Assembly: GCA_022819905.1 (NCBI GenBank)
Contig: JAJEGJ010000006.1
Coordinates: 1-35,429, forward strand
DNA: 35,429 bases
Source: Alphaproteobacteria bacterium
GTDB lineage: Bacteria; Pseudomonadota; Alphaproteobacteria; TMED109
Reading direction: 5' to 3'
The notes beneath the pieces were generated by a model, which saw only the letters and a list, made by a program, of their open reading frames with translations, was not told where the DNA came from and searched no databases. Position numbers and translations under genes: made by a program. This document shows, in pieces, positions 7,692-15,858 of the stretch; the first letter of the stretch is position 1; every line of letters starts with the position of its first letter.

Positions 7692-9191
7692 ATGCCCGAC
7701 GACCCTCACCCGATCCCGCCGCCCGGTTCCGCGTCCCCCGAGCAGACGGAGACCGGCGACCAGTCACCGCCGCGAAACCTGGAGGCGGAAGAGGCGCTGC
7801 TCGGAACGCTGCTTCATAACGACCGGGCGTTCGAATACGTCGAACAGCTGCGCGGCTCGCACTTCTACGTCCCGGTCCACGGCCGCATCTTCGAGGCGGT
7901 CCGCGGCCTCATCCAACAGGGCCGTCGGGCCGACGCGGTCACGCTGAAACCGCAGTTTGCGAAGGACCAGGCCCTTGCCGGGGTTGATGACTACCTGGAG
8001 CGGCTGGTCCATGGCGCTATGCCGCCGGAGGCCGCCCGTCAGTACGGCGAGATCATCCTGGATCTGGCCCAGCGCCGATCGCTCATGGAAATCGGCGCCC
8101 GCATTGAATACAACGCGTCGGACGTGCGGGTGGAAAGCTCTGCGGCGGCGCAAATCGAGGACGCCGAGCAGCGGCTGTTCGAGATTTCCGAGCACGGTAA
8201 GGGGCCCGGCGGGCCACAGCCGTTCGTCAGCGGGCTCACCGATGCCATCCACGCCGCGGAAATGGCCTACCAGCTGGGCGGCAAACTCTCCGGCGTCACG
8301 TCAGGCCTGACCGAGCTTGATGACCTGCTCGGCGGCTTCCATCGCTCTGATCTCATCATCCTTGCCGGCAGGCCCGGCATGGGCAAGACCGCCCTTGCGA
8401 CCGACTTCGCGCGCGTCGCGAGCCGGCCCGAGACCTTCATTCCCTGGGAGGAGGACGCCGACAAGCAAAAAGGGATCGTGGCGGTGTTTTCGCTGGAAAT
8501 GGCCGCCACCCAGCTGGCCAACCGGATCCTTTCGGCCGAGACCAGCATTTCCTCCGAATCGATCCGGCGTGGCGCGATCAATGACCGGGACCTCACGAAG
8601 CTGATCGATGTCTCGAAGGACTTGGAGGAACTGCGTCTCTTCATCGACGACACCCCCGCCATCTCCATCCCGCAACTCCGGACCCGGGCGAGGCGCCTGA
8701 TGCGGACCGAGCACGGGCTGCGCCTGATCGTCGTCGACTACCTGCAGCTGATGACCGCGACGCGGAACCACAATTCCCGAGTCAACGAGATCAGCGAAAT
8801 CTCCCAGGGCCTCAAGTCCATCGCGATGGAACTCAACGTCCCGGTGGTCGCGCTATCGCAGCTGAGCCGTCAGGTGGAGGGCCGCGACGACAAGCGGCCG
8901 CAACTGCAGGATCTCCGGGACTCAGGCTCGATCGAGCAGGACGCGGACGTGGTGCTGTTCATCTACCGCGAACACTACTACCTGCGCCAGCAGGAGCCGC
9001 AGCCCCGAGATGACGAGGACGAGGCGAAATTCAGACCCCGCTACGACCGCTGGATGGCGCGCCTCGAGAAGACCGCAAACTCCGCGCAGATCTACGTCAG
9101 CAAGCAGCGCCATGGCCGACAAGGCGTCGCCAACGTCCATTTCGACCCGCGCTTCACCCGCTTCAGCGATCTCCACGAACCGAAACAGTAG
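7692..9191 (+). CDS. dnaB: Replicative DNA helicase
   Basis: Hexameric 5'-3' helicase that unwinds DNA at the replication fork. The 499-residue product has the N-terminal DnaB helical domain (PRNLEAEEALLGTLL onward), a linker, and the RecA-like ATPase domain with Walker A GRPGMGKT (residues 226-233), Walker B LIVVDYLQLM, and the SQLSRQVEGR and GSIEQDADVV motifs typical of DnaB. The ATG at 7692 gives the normal N-terminus; 60 upstream in-frame codons carry no family sequence. An acidic insertion DEDEAKFRPRYDRWM lies near the C-terminus. It heads a run of co-directional housekeeping genes. Its neighbour alr is a common partner in alphaproteobacteria. Confidence 0.97.
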   Translation: MPDDPHPIPPPGSASPEQTETGDQSPPRNLEAEEALLGTLLHNDRAFEYVEQLRGSHFYVPVHGRIFEAVRGLIQQGRRADAVTLKPQFAKDQALAGVDDYLERLVHGAMPPEAARQYGEIILDLAQRRSLMEIGARIEYNASDVRVESSAAAQIEDAEQRLFEISEHGKGPGGPQPFVSGLTDAIHAAEMAYQLGGKLSGVTSGLTELDDLLGGFHRSDLIILAGRPGMGKTALATDFARVASRPETFIPWEEDADKQKGIVAVFSLEMAATQLANRILSAETSISSESIRRGAINDRDLTKLIDVSKDLEELRLFIDDTPAISIPQLRTRARRLMRTEHGLRLIVVDYLQLMTATRNHNSRVNEISEISQGLKSIAMELNVPVVALSQLSRQVEGRDDKRPQLQDLRDSGSIEQDADVVLFIYREHYYLRQQEPQPRDDEDEAKFRPRYDRWMARLEKTANSAQIYVSKQRHGRQGVANVHFDPRFTRFSDLHEPKQ

Positions 9192-10311
9192 TCAGCCGCT
9201 CCCGGGCGGCAGCGCGCTGGAGAAGGCGCTGGCTCGCGCCAGCTGCGTTCTGGTCGTCGACCTTGGGGCGGTGCAAGCCAACTTCCGCACGCTCCGGCAG
9301 CGCGCCGGTTCCGACTGCGAAGTTGCCGGAGTCGTGAAAGCGGACGCCTACGGGATGGGATCACGCCGCGTTGCCGCGGCGCTGGCGAACGCGGGTTGCG
9401 GCGTCTTCTTCGTCGCCACGCCAGACGAAGGCGCCGTCGTCCGCTCTGTCGTCCCGGACGCTCCCATCCATGTCCTGGCCGGGGGGGCCGATCTGCCCGC
9501 CGACAGCGACCTGGTCCCGGTCCTGAACCACCCTGGCGAGACCGAAGCCCGCCAGGCCACCGCAGTTCGCACGGGCCGGACGCTCGCCGCGGCGGTGCAC
9601 GTGGACACGGGCATGAATCGGCTGGGCTACGAAGCGGCGGATTGGCGCGCGTTCTGTGCGGAACCAGACCTCCGGTCCGGACTGGATATCGGGATCGTGA
9701 TGAGCCACCTGGCCGTGGCAGAGCTGCCCGACCACCCGCTCAATGCCGCGCAACTCGCGCAGTTCGAAGCCGCACGGAAACTGGCGCCGTTTGTCGCCCG
9801 CGCGAGCCTGGCCAATTCATCCGGAATCTGGCTGCCCGCCGCCTTCCGGTTTGATCTGGCCCGGGCGGGCGCAGCCCTGTTCGGGATCAATCCCACACCC
9901 GCGCATCCCAATCCGATGGGTGCCGTTGCCCGCCTGGTGGGGCGGGTCCTGCAGGTGCGCTCCGTTGACCGGGGAGAGGGTGTAGGCTACGGTCACGCTT
10001 GGGTTTCCCCGAATGCGCGACGCATTGCAACCGTGTCGGCGGGCTATGCCGATGGGTACCCGAGACACCTCGGGAATACGGGCCGCGTGGCGATCGGTGG
10101 CCATGTCGCGCCAGTGGTGGGGCGAATCTCCATGGATTTGGTCACCGTTGACGTTTCCGGCGTGCCGGACCATGTGGCCCGACCCGGTACCCCCGTGGAA
10201 CTGCTGGGCGACCTAGTTCCGGTGGATGACGTGGCCGCGCGGGGCGGTACGATCGGATACGAGATTCTTGCCCGCCTCGGCAGCCGCGTCCCCCGGTTGT
10301 ACGTGGACTGA
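9112..10311 (+). CDS. alr: Alanine racemase
   Basis: PLP enzyme that interconverts L- and D-alanine for peptidoglycan. The catalytic PLP lysine is in VVKADAYGMG and the second catalytic region in GVGYGHAW; RISMDLVTVDVSGV and the C-terminal IGYEILARLGSRVPR also match. The start is uncertain. The only canonical start near the domain is ATG 9112, which overlaps the end of dnaB by 80 bases and adds about 40 residues of low-complexity sequence. Non-canonical CTG codons at 9217 and 9229 lie closer to the domain, the latter preceded by GGAGAAGG. Translation coupled to dnaB is likely in either case. Catalytic assignment is secure; the N-terminus is not. Confidence 0.92.
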   Translation: MADKASPTSISTRASPASAISTNRNSSQPLPGGSALEKALARASCVLVVDLGAVQANFRTLRQRAGSDCEVAGVVKADAYGMGSRRVAAALANAGCGVFFVATPDEGAVVRSVVPDAPIHVLAGGADLPADSDLVPVLNHPGETEARQATAVRTGRTLAAAVHVDTGMNRLGYEAADWRAFCAEPDLRSGLDIGIVMSHLAVAELPDHPLNAAQLAQFEAARKLAPFVARASLANSSGIWLPAAFRFDLARAGAALFGINPTPAHPNPMGAVARLVGRVLQVRSVDRGEGVGYGHAWVSPNARRIATVSAGYADGYPRHLGNTGRVAIGGHVAPVVGRISMDLVTVDVSGVPDHVARPGTPVELLGDLVPVDDVAARGGTIGYEILARLGSRVPRLYVD

Positions 10312-10316
10312 CACGC

Positions 10317-11102
10317 GTGCGAGCCTGGCCCAATCCGCTGGCCCCGATCGGTCGGGTGGTGCTCGAGTTCCTCGCCGCCACCGGGCGGGTCGCCCTGTTC
10401 ACCGCCGAATCGGTCCTGGCGGCCGTGCGACCGCCGTATTTCCTGCGGTTGGCCGTCCGTCAGTTCCTCGAAATCGGTTACTACTCGCTCCCCATTGTCG
10501 GACTGACGGCGATCTTCACCGGGATGGTGCTGGCGCTGCAGAGCTACACCGGCTTCAGCAGGTTCGCGGCGGAGAGCGCCATCCCCTCGGTCCTGGTGGT
10601 GTCCCTGACACGCGAGCTTGGCCCGGTGCTCACGGCCCTGATGGTGGCGGGACGGGTCAGCGCCTCCATCGCCGCTGAAACCGGCACCATGCGCGTGACC
10701 GAGCAGCTTGATGCCCTGGTCACGCTGTCAGCCAATCCGCTTCAGTACCTGGTGGCACCGCGCCTGCTGGCCGGCGTGCTGGCGCTGCCCCCGCTGGTCC
10801 TGATCGCCGATGTCATCGGCACGATGGGCGGGTTCTTGATCAGTGTTGGCAAGCTGGGCTTCGAGCCCGGAATCTTTCTGAACCGCTGCCTGGAAAGCCT
10901 TCAGACGCTGGACGTGGTGTCGGGCCTCGTGAAGGCGGCCGTGTTCGGTTTCCTGATCGTCCTGATGGGGAGCTACCACGGCTTTCACTCCGAAGGCGGC
11001 GCGCGCGGAGTCGGGCGCGCCACGACCAACGCCGTGATGTCGGCATCGGCCCTCATCCTGGTCGCCAACTACCTCATCACAGAAGCCTTCTTCTCGCGAT
11101 GA
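10317..11102 (+). CDS. mlaE: MlaE-type ABC transporter permease
   Basis: A 261-residue inner-membrane permease of the MlaE family, which moves phospholipids between inner and outer membranes. Typical sequence includes FLEIGYYSLPIVGLTAIFTGMVLALQ, LTRELGPVLTALMVAGRVSASIAAE (the conserved coupling region) and several later membrane helices. The GTG at 10317 begins five bases after the alr stop. Its stop overlaps the start of the ATPase gene as ATGA, so the two subunits are translationally coupled. The expected substrate-binding MCE subunit gene mlaD does not follow; it may lie elsewhere in the genome. Confidence 0.93.
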   Translation: MRAWPNPLAPIGRVVLEFLAATGRVALFTAESVLAAVRPPYFLRLAVRQFLEIGYYSLPIVGLTAIFTGMVLALQSYTGFSRFAAESAIPSVLVVSLTRELGPVLTALMVAGRVSASIAAETGTMRVTEQLDALVTLSANPLQYLVAPRLLAGVLALPPLVLIADVIGTMGGFLISVGKLGFEPGIFLNRCLESLQTLDVVSGLVKAAVFGFLIVLMGSYHGFHSEGGARGVGRATTNAVMSASALILVANYLITEAFFSR

Positions 11103-11881
11103 CCGGGTCGGCCCAGGCACCCGCAATCGAACTCCGCGGCCTGGTCAAGCGCTTCGGCCGGAAGACCGTTTTGGACGGCATGGACCTGACCGCGATGGCG
11201 GGTGATTCGCTCGCGGTCATCGGCACCTCCGGCACCGGGAAGTCCGTGAGTTTCAAGTGCGCCCTCGGGCTGCTGCCCCTGGATGCGGGCACCGTGCGGT
11301 TCGCAGGCATCCCCCGGGACGAACTGCCGTCCAGCGGGCCGCAGGCGCTCATGCGACGCTCGGGGGTGCTGTTCCAGGGAAGCGCGCTCTTCGACTCCCT
11401 TCCCATCTGGGAAAATGTCGCGTTCGCGCTGTTTCACACCGGGTCGATGCGGCGTGCTCAGGCCTACGAGGTCGCGTGCACCAAGCTCGCCGAGGTCGGG
11501 CTGGACGAGCGCGCGGCCAACCTCTTCCCGTCCGAACTCTCGGGCGGCATGCAGAAACGCGCGGCGATCGCCCGCGCCATCGCTGCCGACCCGGAGTTCC
11601 TGTTCTTCGACGAGCCCACATCGGGCCTCGACCCGATCACGGCCGCCACGATCAACCGGCTGATCGAGGACTGCGTCACGCGGCTGCGGGCCACCACCGT
11701 CACCATCACCCACGACCTCGCCAGCGCGCGCCAGATCGCGAACCGCGTCGCCATGCTGCACGGCGGGCGCATCGTCTGGGAAGGCCCGGTCGCCGAACTC
11801 GACCGGAGCGGTTCCGCCCATGTCGAGCAATTCGTTCACGGACGCGCCGACGGCCCGGTGACCGCGGAGCCGCCGACATGA
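11099..11881 (+). CDS. mlaF: MlaF-type ABC transporter ATPase
   Basis: ATP-binding subunit (260 residues) of the phospholipid transporter. Walker A is GTSGTGKS (42-49), the signature is LSGGMQKRAA (from 147), and Walker B is FLFFDEPTSGLD (from 167). GVLFQGSALFDSLPIWENVAF is characteristic of the MlaF subgroup and separates it from generic amino-acid importers. It overlaps mlaE by four bases (ATGA) and cvpA by four bases (ATGA). The usual order mlaF-mlaE-mlaD is changed here: the permease comes first and no mlaD, mlaC or mlaB is present. Confidence 0.93.
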   Translation: MTGSAQAPAIELRGLVKRFGRKTVLDGMDLTAMAGDSLAVIGTSGTGKSVSFKCALGLLPLDAGTVRFAGIPRDELPSSGPQALMRRSGVLFQGSALFDSLPIWENVAFALFHTGSMRRAQAYEVACTKLAEVGLDERAANLFPSELSGGMQKRAAIARAIAADPEFLFFDEPTSGLDPITAATINRLIEDCVTRLRATTVTITHDLASARQIANRVAMLHGGRIVWEGPVAELDRSGSAHVEQFVHGRADGPVTAEPPT

Positions 11882-12546
11882 CCATCGCCGACTTCGTGGT
11901 CGTTGGCACGGTGCTGTTCTCCGGCGCGCTGGCATATGCGCGCGGCTTCGTGCAGAGCGCACTCTCGCTGGCCGCCTGGATCGTGTCAGGCCTGGCGTCG
12001 CTGTGGCTGCTCGATTGGGCCGGCGATCTCGTCATGCCGCTGGTCGGCGATTCGGTCATCGCGCGCGGGATCGGCGCCCTGGGCATCTTTGTCGCGGCGA
12101 TCGTCATCCTCACGTTCGCCATCGTCCCGCTCGCCAGCGCCATCGCCGCAAGCGTGCTGGCGCCGCTGGACCGGGCGCTGGGGTTCATCTTCGGGGCGGT
12201 GCGCGGCCTGGTCATCATTTCCGCGCTGTATATCGGCCTGTTCGCGTCCGGCCTGGTCTTCACGGACTGCCCGCAATTCGTGCGCGAGGCACGGACCCTG
12301 CCCGTGGTACTCTATGGCGCCCACATGCTCGCCGTACTGGTCCCCGGGCCCGCCTTGATGGTCAACCACAGTTGCTCCACCGGCGACGCGACCGACGCGG
12401 CCGATCTCCTCCGGCGCATGGAGACCCCGACGCCCGAGACGACGGAGCCGCAGGCCGAGGTTGGCTATCCGGGCCAGGACCGCAAGGAATTCGACCGCCT
12501 GATCCAGATCGAATCCGGCAGCGGCGAAGGAGGCAGCGATCCATGA
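11878..12546 (+). CDS. cvpA: CvpA-family membrane protein
   Basis: A 222-residue inner-membrane protein of the CvpA (colicin V production) family. The N-terminal half shows four hydrophobic segments, beginning with DFVVVGTVLFSGALAYARGFVQSALSLAAW, where the YxRGFxxxxLSLAAW pattern is diagnostic. The polar C-terminal tail of about 60 residues is probably cytoplasmic and disordered. The ATG at 11878 overlaps the mlaF stop (ATGA) and the stop overlaps the purF start (ATGA), so the long upstream in-frame extension is not part of the gene. CvpA is genetically linked to purF in many proteobacteria; its biochemical role is still poorly defined, with envelope homeostasis suggested. Confidence 0.9.
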   Translation: MTIADFVVVGTVLFSGALAYARGFVQSALSLAAWIVSGLASLWLLDWAGDLVMPLVGDSVIARGIGALGIFVAAIVILTFAIVPLASAIAASVLAPLDRALGFIFGAVRGLVIISALYIGLFASGLVFTDCPQFVREARTLPVVLYGAHMLAVLVPGPALMVNHSCSTGDATDAADLLRRMETPTPETTEPQAEVGYPGQDRKEFDRLIQIESGSGEGGSDP

Positions 12547-14003
12547 TCCGCACTGCCCGTGACGACTCCCGCCCAGCAATCGACAGCTTCCGCGAAGAGT
12601 GCGGGATCTTCGGCGTGTTCGGGACGGAGAATGCGTCGGCCATTGCCGCGCTGGGCCTGCACGCCCTCCAGCACCGCGGCCAGGAGGCAGCCGGGATCGT
12701 CAGTTTCGACGGCAACCAGTTCTTTGCCCACCGGGCGCAGGGAAGGGTCGGCGACTCGTTCGGTTCGGGAAAGGTGATCGGCATGCTGCCGGGCAATGCG
12801 GCGATCGGCCACAACCGATACTCGACCAGCGGCACCAAGACCCAGCTTCGGGACATCCAGCCGATCTTCGCCGAGATTGCCCAGGGCGGCGTCGCGATCG
12901 CCCACAACGGCAACCTCACCAATGCGCGCACCCTCAAGCGGGACCTCGTTCAGCGGGGATGCATCTTCCAGTCGACCATGGACACCGAAGTCATCGTCCA
13001 CCTGATCGCGACCGCCAGCGGGCCGACGTTTCTCGACCGCCTGATCGAGGCGCTCCACCAGGTCGAGGGCGCCTATTCGCTGATCGCGCTCTCGGAAACC
13101 GGCGTGATCGGCGCGCGCGATCCCAACGGCGTCCGGCCGCTGGTCCTGGGAGAACTGCACGGCCAGGCTGTTCTCGCGTCCGAGACCTGCGCGTTCGACA
13201 TCATCGGGGCCAAGTTCAAGCGGTCCGTGGCGCCGGGCGAAATCGTGCACATTGGTCGGGATGGCGTGCGGTCCCTCCCCGGCGCCCTGGGCAGGGCGCC
13301 ACGGACGTTCTGCATCTTCGAGTACATCTACTTTGCCCGCCCCGACAGCGTGGTGGAAGGCAAGAACGTGTACGCCGTCCGTCAGCAGATCGGGCGGCTG
13401 CTCGCGCGGGATGCGCCCGCCGATGCCGACATCGTCGTCCCGGTCCCGGACTCAGGCGTCCCGGCCGGCCTTGGCTACGCCGACCAGGCCGGACTGCCCT
13501 TCGAACTCGGGATCATTCGCAACCACTACGTGGGGCGCACCTTCATCGAACCGACCGACGAGATTCGCCACCTCGGCGTCCGCCTCAAGCACAACGTGAA
13601 TGCCGACGCCATCGACGGGAAGCGCATCGTGCTGGTGGACGACAGCATCGTGCGCGGTACCACATCGACCAAGATCGTGGAAATGCTCCGGACGAACGGG
13701 GCCCGCGAGGTGCACATGCGGATCGCGAGCCCGCCAACCACGCATCCCTGCTACTACGGCGTGGACACGCCCGAACGCAAGGAGCTCATCGCGGCGCAGA
13801 TGGACGAAAATGCGATCGCCGCCAAGATCGGTGCCGACAGCCTCCGGTTCGTCAGGCTCGAGAGCCTGTTTGAAGCGGTGCACGGGGGCCAGCCGAACGG
13901 CAAACGCATGCCCTACTGCGCCGCCTGCTTCACGGGCGACTACCCCATCGAGCTCATCGATGACATGCACGTGGAGCTGCCGTTGCTGCTGGAGGAAACC
14001 TGA
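12543..14003 (+). CDS. purF: Amidophosphoribosyltransferase, Fe-S type
   Basis: First committed step of purine synthesis: PRPP plus glutamine gives phosphoribosylamine. In the 486-residue product the glutaminase nucleophile is Cys20 in EECGIFGVFG, so a 19-residue propeptide must be removed to expose it. The PRPP loop is VLVDDSIVRGTTSTK. Four cysteines match the [4Fe-4S] ligands of the Bacillus subtilis-type enzyme: Cys257 in FCIFEYIYFARPDS, Cys403 in HPCYYGVD, and Cys459 and Cys462 in YCAACFTGDYP. The start ATG overlaps the cvpA stop by four bases. Cluster-dependent maturation would make purine synthesis oxygen- and iron-sensitive, as known for the B. subtilis enzyme. Confidence 0.97.
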   Translation: MIRTARDDSRPAIDSFREECGIFGVFGTENASAIAALGLHALQHRGQEAAGIVSFDGNQFFAHRAQGRVGDSFGSGKVIGMLPGNAAIGHNRYSTSGTKTQLRDIQPIFAEIAQGGVAIAHNGNLTNARTLKRDLVQRGCIFQSTMDTEVIVHLIATASGPTFLDRLIEALHQVEGAYSLIALSETGVIGARDPNGVRPLVLGELHGQAVLASETCAFDIIGAKFKRSVAPGEIVHIGRDGVRSLPGALGRAPRTFCIFEYIYFARPDSVVEGKNVYAVRQQIGRLLARDAPADADIVVPVPDSGVPAGLGYADQAGLPFELGIIRNHYVGRTFIEPTDEIRHLGVRLKHNVNADAIDGKRIVLVDDSIVRGTTSTKIVEMLRTNGAREVHMRIASPPTTHPCYYGVDTPERKELIAAQMDENAIAAKIGADSLRFVRLESLFEAVHGGQPNGKRMPYCAACFTGDYPIELIDDMHVELPLLLEET

Positions 14004-14167
14004 GCGCCTTACGGCCCCCCGGTGCAGCCGGAACGCGTCTGGACGCACGGCTCCGATGAGTTCCCTTATGCTTCGGTTACTGCGACCGGACCCGCCGTCA
14101 TCGTTCCGCGCGCCGGAGCCTGAACCGCGCGCTCGGCGGGACCGCGCCACGCTTGCCCGTTGTGCCC

Positions 14168-15382
14168 ATGACTGAACCGACCCGCATTCTCCTGATCGTG
14201 ACCGGCGGCATCGCCGCCTACAAGAGTCTCGACCTCGTCCGCCGGCTGCGTGAACGGGGCGCAAGCGTGCGTTCCATCCTCACCCCCGGCGGGAGCGAGA
14301 TGGTCACGCCGCTGGCCTTGGCAGCCCTCTCGGGCGAAAATGTCTACCGGGACCTGTTCTCGCTCACCGATGAGAGCGAGATGGGGCACATCCGGCTGGC
14401 GCGCGATGCCGACCTGGTGGTCGTCGCGCCCGCGACCGCCGACTTCCTGGCGAAGATGGCGACCGGACTTGCCGACGACCTCGCGACCACGGTCCTCCTC
14501 GCCACCACCGCCCCGGTACTGGTGGCGCCGGCAATGAACGTGCAGATGTGGGCGCATCCCGCGACGCAGCGGAACGTCGACCGGCTGCGCAGCGACGGCA
14601 TTCACTTCATCGATCCGGGTTCCGGCGATCTCGCCTGCGGCGAGGAGGGGCCAGGCCGCCTGGCCGAACCGGCCGACATCGTTGGAGCCATCGAGACGCT
14701 GCTGGCGCAGCCGAAGCCCCTCCACAACATCCGGGCCCTGGTGACCAGCGGTCCCACCATCGAACCCATCGATCCGGTCCGCTACTTCGGCAACCGATCG
14801 TCCGGTAAGCAGGGCCACGCCGTCGCCGGCGCCCTCGCCCGGCGCGGCGCGGAGGTGACGTTGGTGACGGGCCCCAGCGTCCAGCCGCCGCCTCCGGTGG
14901 CCTGCCTGACCCAGGTGGAAACCGCAGAGGAAATGCTCGCCGCGTGCCGGGAGGCGCTGCCCGCGGACGTCGCGGTTTGCGTGGCCGCTGTCGCCGACTG
15001 GCGGGTCAAGGCTGTGCACAAACAGAAGCTGTCGCGCCGCAATGGGAAGCCGCCGCGCTACGAGATGGAGGAAAATCCAGACATCCTCGCGCAGCTCTCC
15101 CAGACGGCGAACGACCGTCCCCGGCTGGTCGTCGGGTTTGCCGCGGAAACCGAGGACGTCGTCGACCGCGCCAGCGCCAAGCGCGAACGCAAGCAATGCG
15201 ACTGGATCGTCGCCAACGATGTCTCGGACGACAGCAACGTGTTCGGGGGCGACAGCAACACCGTCCACCTCATCACATCCCAGGCAACCGAAACGTGGCC
15301 CCGCCTCAGCAAGGAGGAGGTGGCGGACCGGCTCGCCGAACGCATCGCAGACGCTCTGGTCGAACCGGCAGCCCGTCCATGA
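14168..15382 (+). CDS. coaBC: Bifunctional phosphopantothenoylcysteine decarboxylase / phosphopantothenate-cysteine ligase
   Basis: Two consecutive steps of coenzyme A synthesis in one 404-residue protein. The N-terminal CoaC flavoprotein domain shows VTGGIAAYKSLDLVRRL, the catalytic histidine region EMGHIRLARDADLVVVAPATADF, PAMN, and the redox cysteine in LACGEEGPGRL. The C-terminal CoaB ligase shows ALVTSGPTIEPIDPVRYFGNRSSGKQG and AAVADWR. The ATG at 14168 is preferred over in-frame TTG 14153 and GTG 14162 because MTEPTRILLIVTGG gives the usual short N-terminus. A 164-base gap from purF may hold its own promoter. The stop overlaps dut as ATGA. Confidence 0.96.
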   Translation: MTEPTRILLIVTGGIAAYKSLDLVRRLRERGASVRSILTPGGSEMVTPLALAALSGENVYRDLFSLTDESEMGHIRLARDADLVVVAPATADFLAKMATGLADDLATTVLLATTAPVLVAPAMNVQMWAHPATQRNVDRLRSDGIHFIDPGSGDLACGEEGPGRLAEPADIVGAIETLLAQPKPLHNIRALVTSGPTIEPIDPVRYFGNRSSGKQGHAVAGALARRGAEVTLVTGPSVQPPPPVACLTQVETAEEMLAACREALPADVAVCVAAVADWRVKAVHKQKLSRRNGKPPRYEMEENPDILAQLSQTANDRPRLVVGFAAETEDVVDRASAKRERKQCDWIVANDVSDDSNVFGGDSNTVHLITSQATETWPRLSKEEVADRLAERIADALVEPAARP

Positions 15383-15858
15383 CGGCCAGCGAGACATCCC
15401 TGACAGTCCGAATCCGCCGCCTACCGCACGCACTCGAGGAGCTGCCGGCCAGGATGACCGAAGGGAGTTCCGGCTTCGATCTCCCCGCCGCGATCCCGGA
15501 AGCCGTGACGCTCGCCCCCGGCGGGTCCGTCGTGATCCCGACCGGGCTGACCCTGGAGATCCCCGCGGGGTACGAGGGGCAGGTACGGCCGCGGTCGGGA
15601 CTGGCTCTCCGGCACGGGATCACGGTGCTCAACGGTCCCGGGACAATCGACGCCGATTACCGGGGCGAAGTCGCGGTCATCCTGATCAACCACGGGCACG
15701 AACCGCACGTCATCGAGCGCGGCGCACGGGTTGCGCAGCTCGTGATCCAGCGATTGACCGCAATCCGCTTCGAAGAAGTTCAGCAACTGTCGGCGACCCA
15801 CCGGGGCTCGGGCGGCTTCGGGTCGACCGGGACCGGCCACGGACAGCCGGCCGCATGA
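15379..15858 (+). CDS. dut: dUTP diphosphatase
   Basis: Trimeric dUTPase (159 residues) that hydrolyses dUTP to dUMP and keeps uracil out of DNA. Family motifs are in order: SSGFDL (motif 1), PRSGLALRHG (motif 2), GTIDADYRGEV (motif 3, substrate and metal aspartate), RGARVAQLVI (motif 4) and RGSGGFGSTG (motif 5, the flexible C-terminal arm that closes over the active site). The ATG at 15379 overlaps the coaBC stop by four bases; the stop overlaps the moeB start by four bases. coaBC-dut adjacency is common in proteobacteria. Confidence 0.97.
   Translation: MTASETSLTVRIRRLPHALEELPARMTEGSSGFDLPAAIPEAVTLAPGGSVVIPTGLTLEIPAGYEGQVRPRSGLALRHGITVLNGPGTIDADYRGEVAVILINHGHEPHVIERGARVAQLVIQRLTAIRFEEVQQLSATHRGSGGFGSTGTGHGQPAA

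Noticed and set aside
11257-11877. Long in-frame extension upstream of cvpA (and likewise upstream of purF, dut, moeB and lpxL)
   Set aside because: The extensions read through the preceding gene in another frame. Each true start is fixed by a 4-base overlap with the previous stop and by the family N-terminus.
12599-13873. A 424-codon plus-strand frame inside purF
   Set aside because: Arginine- and proline-rich out-of-frame reading of purF without any motif.
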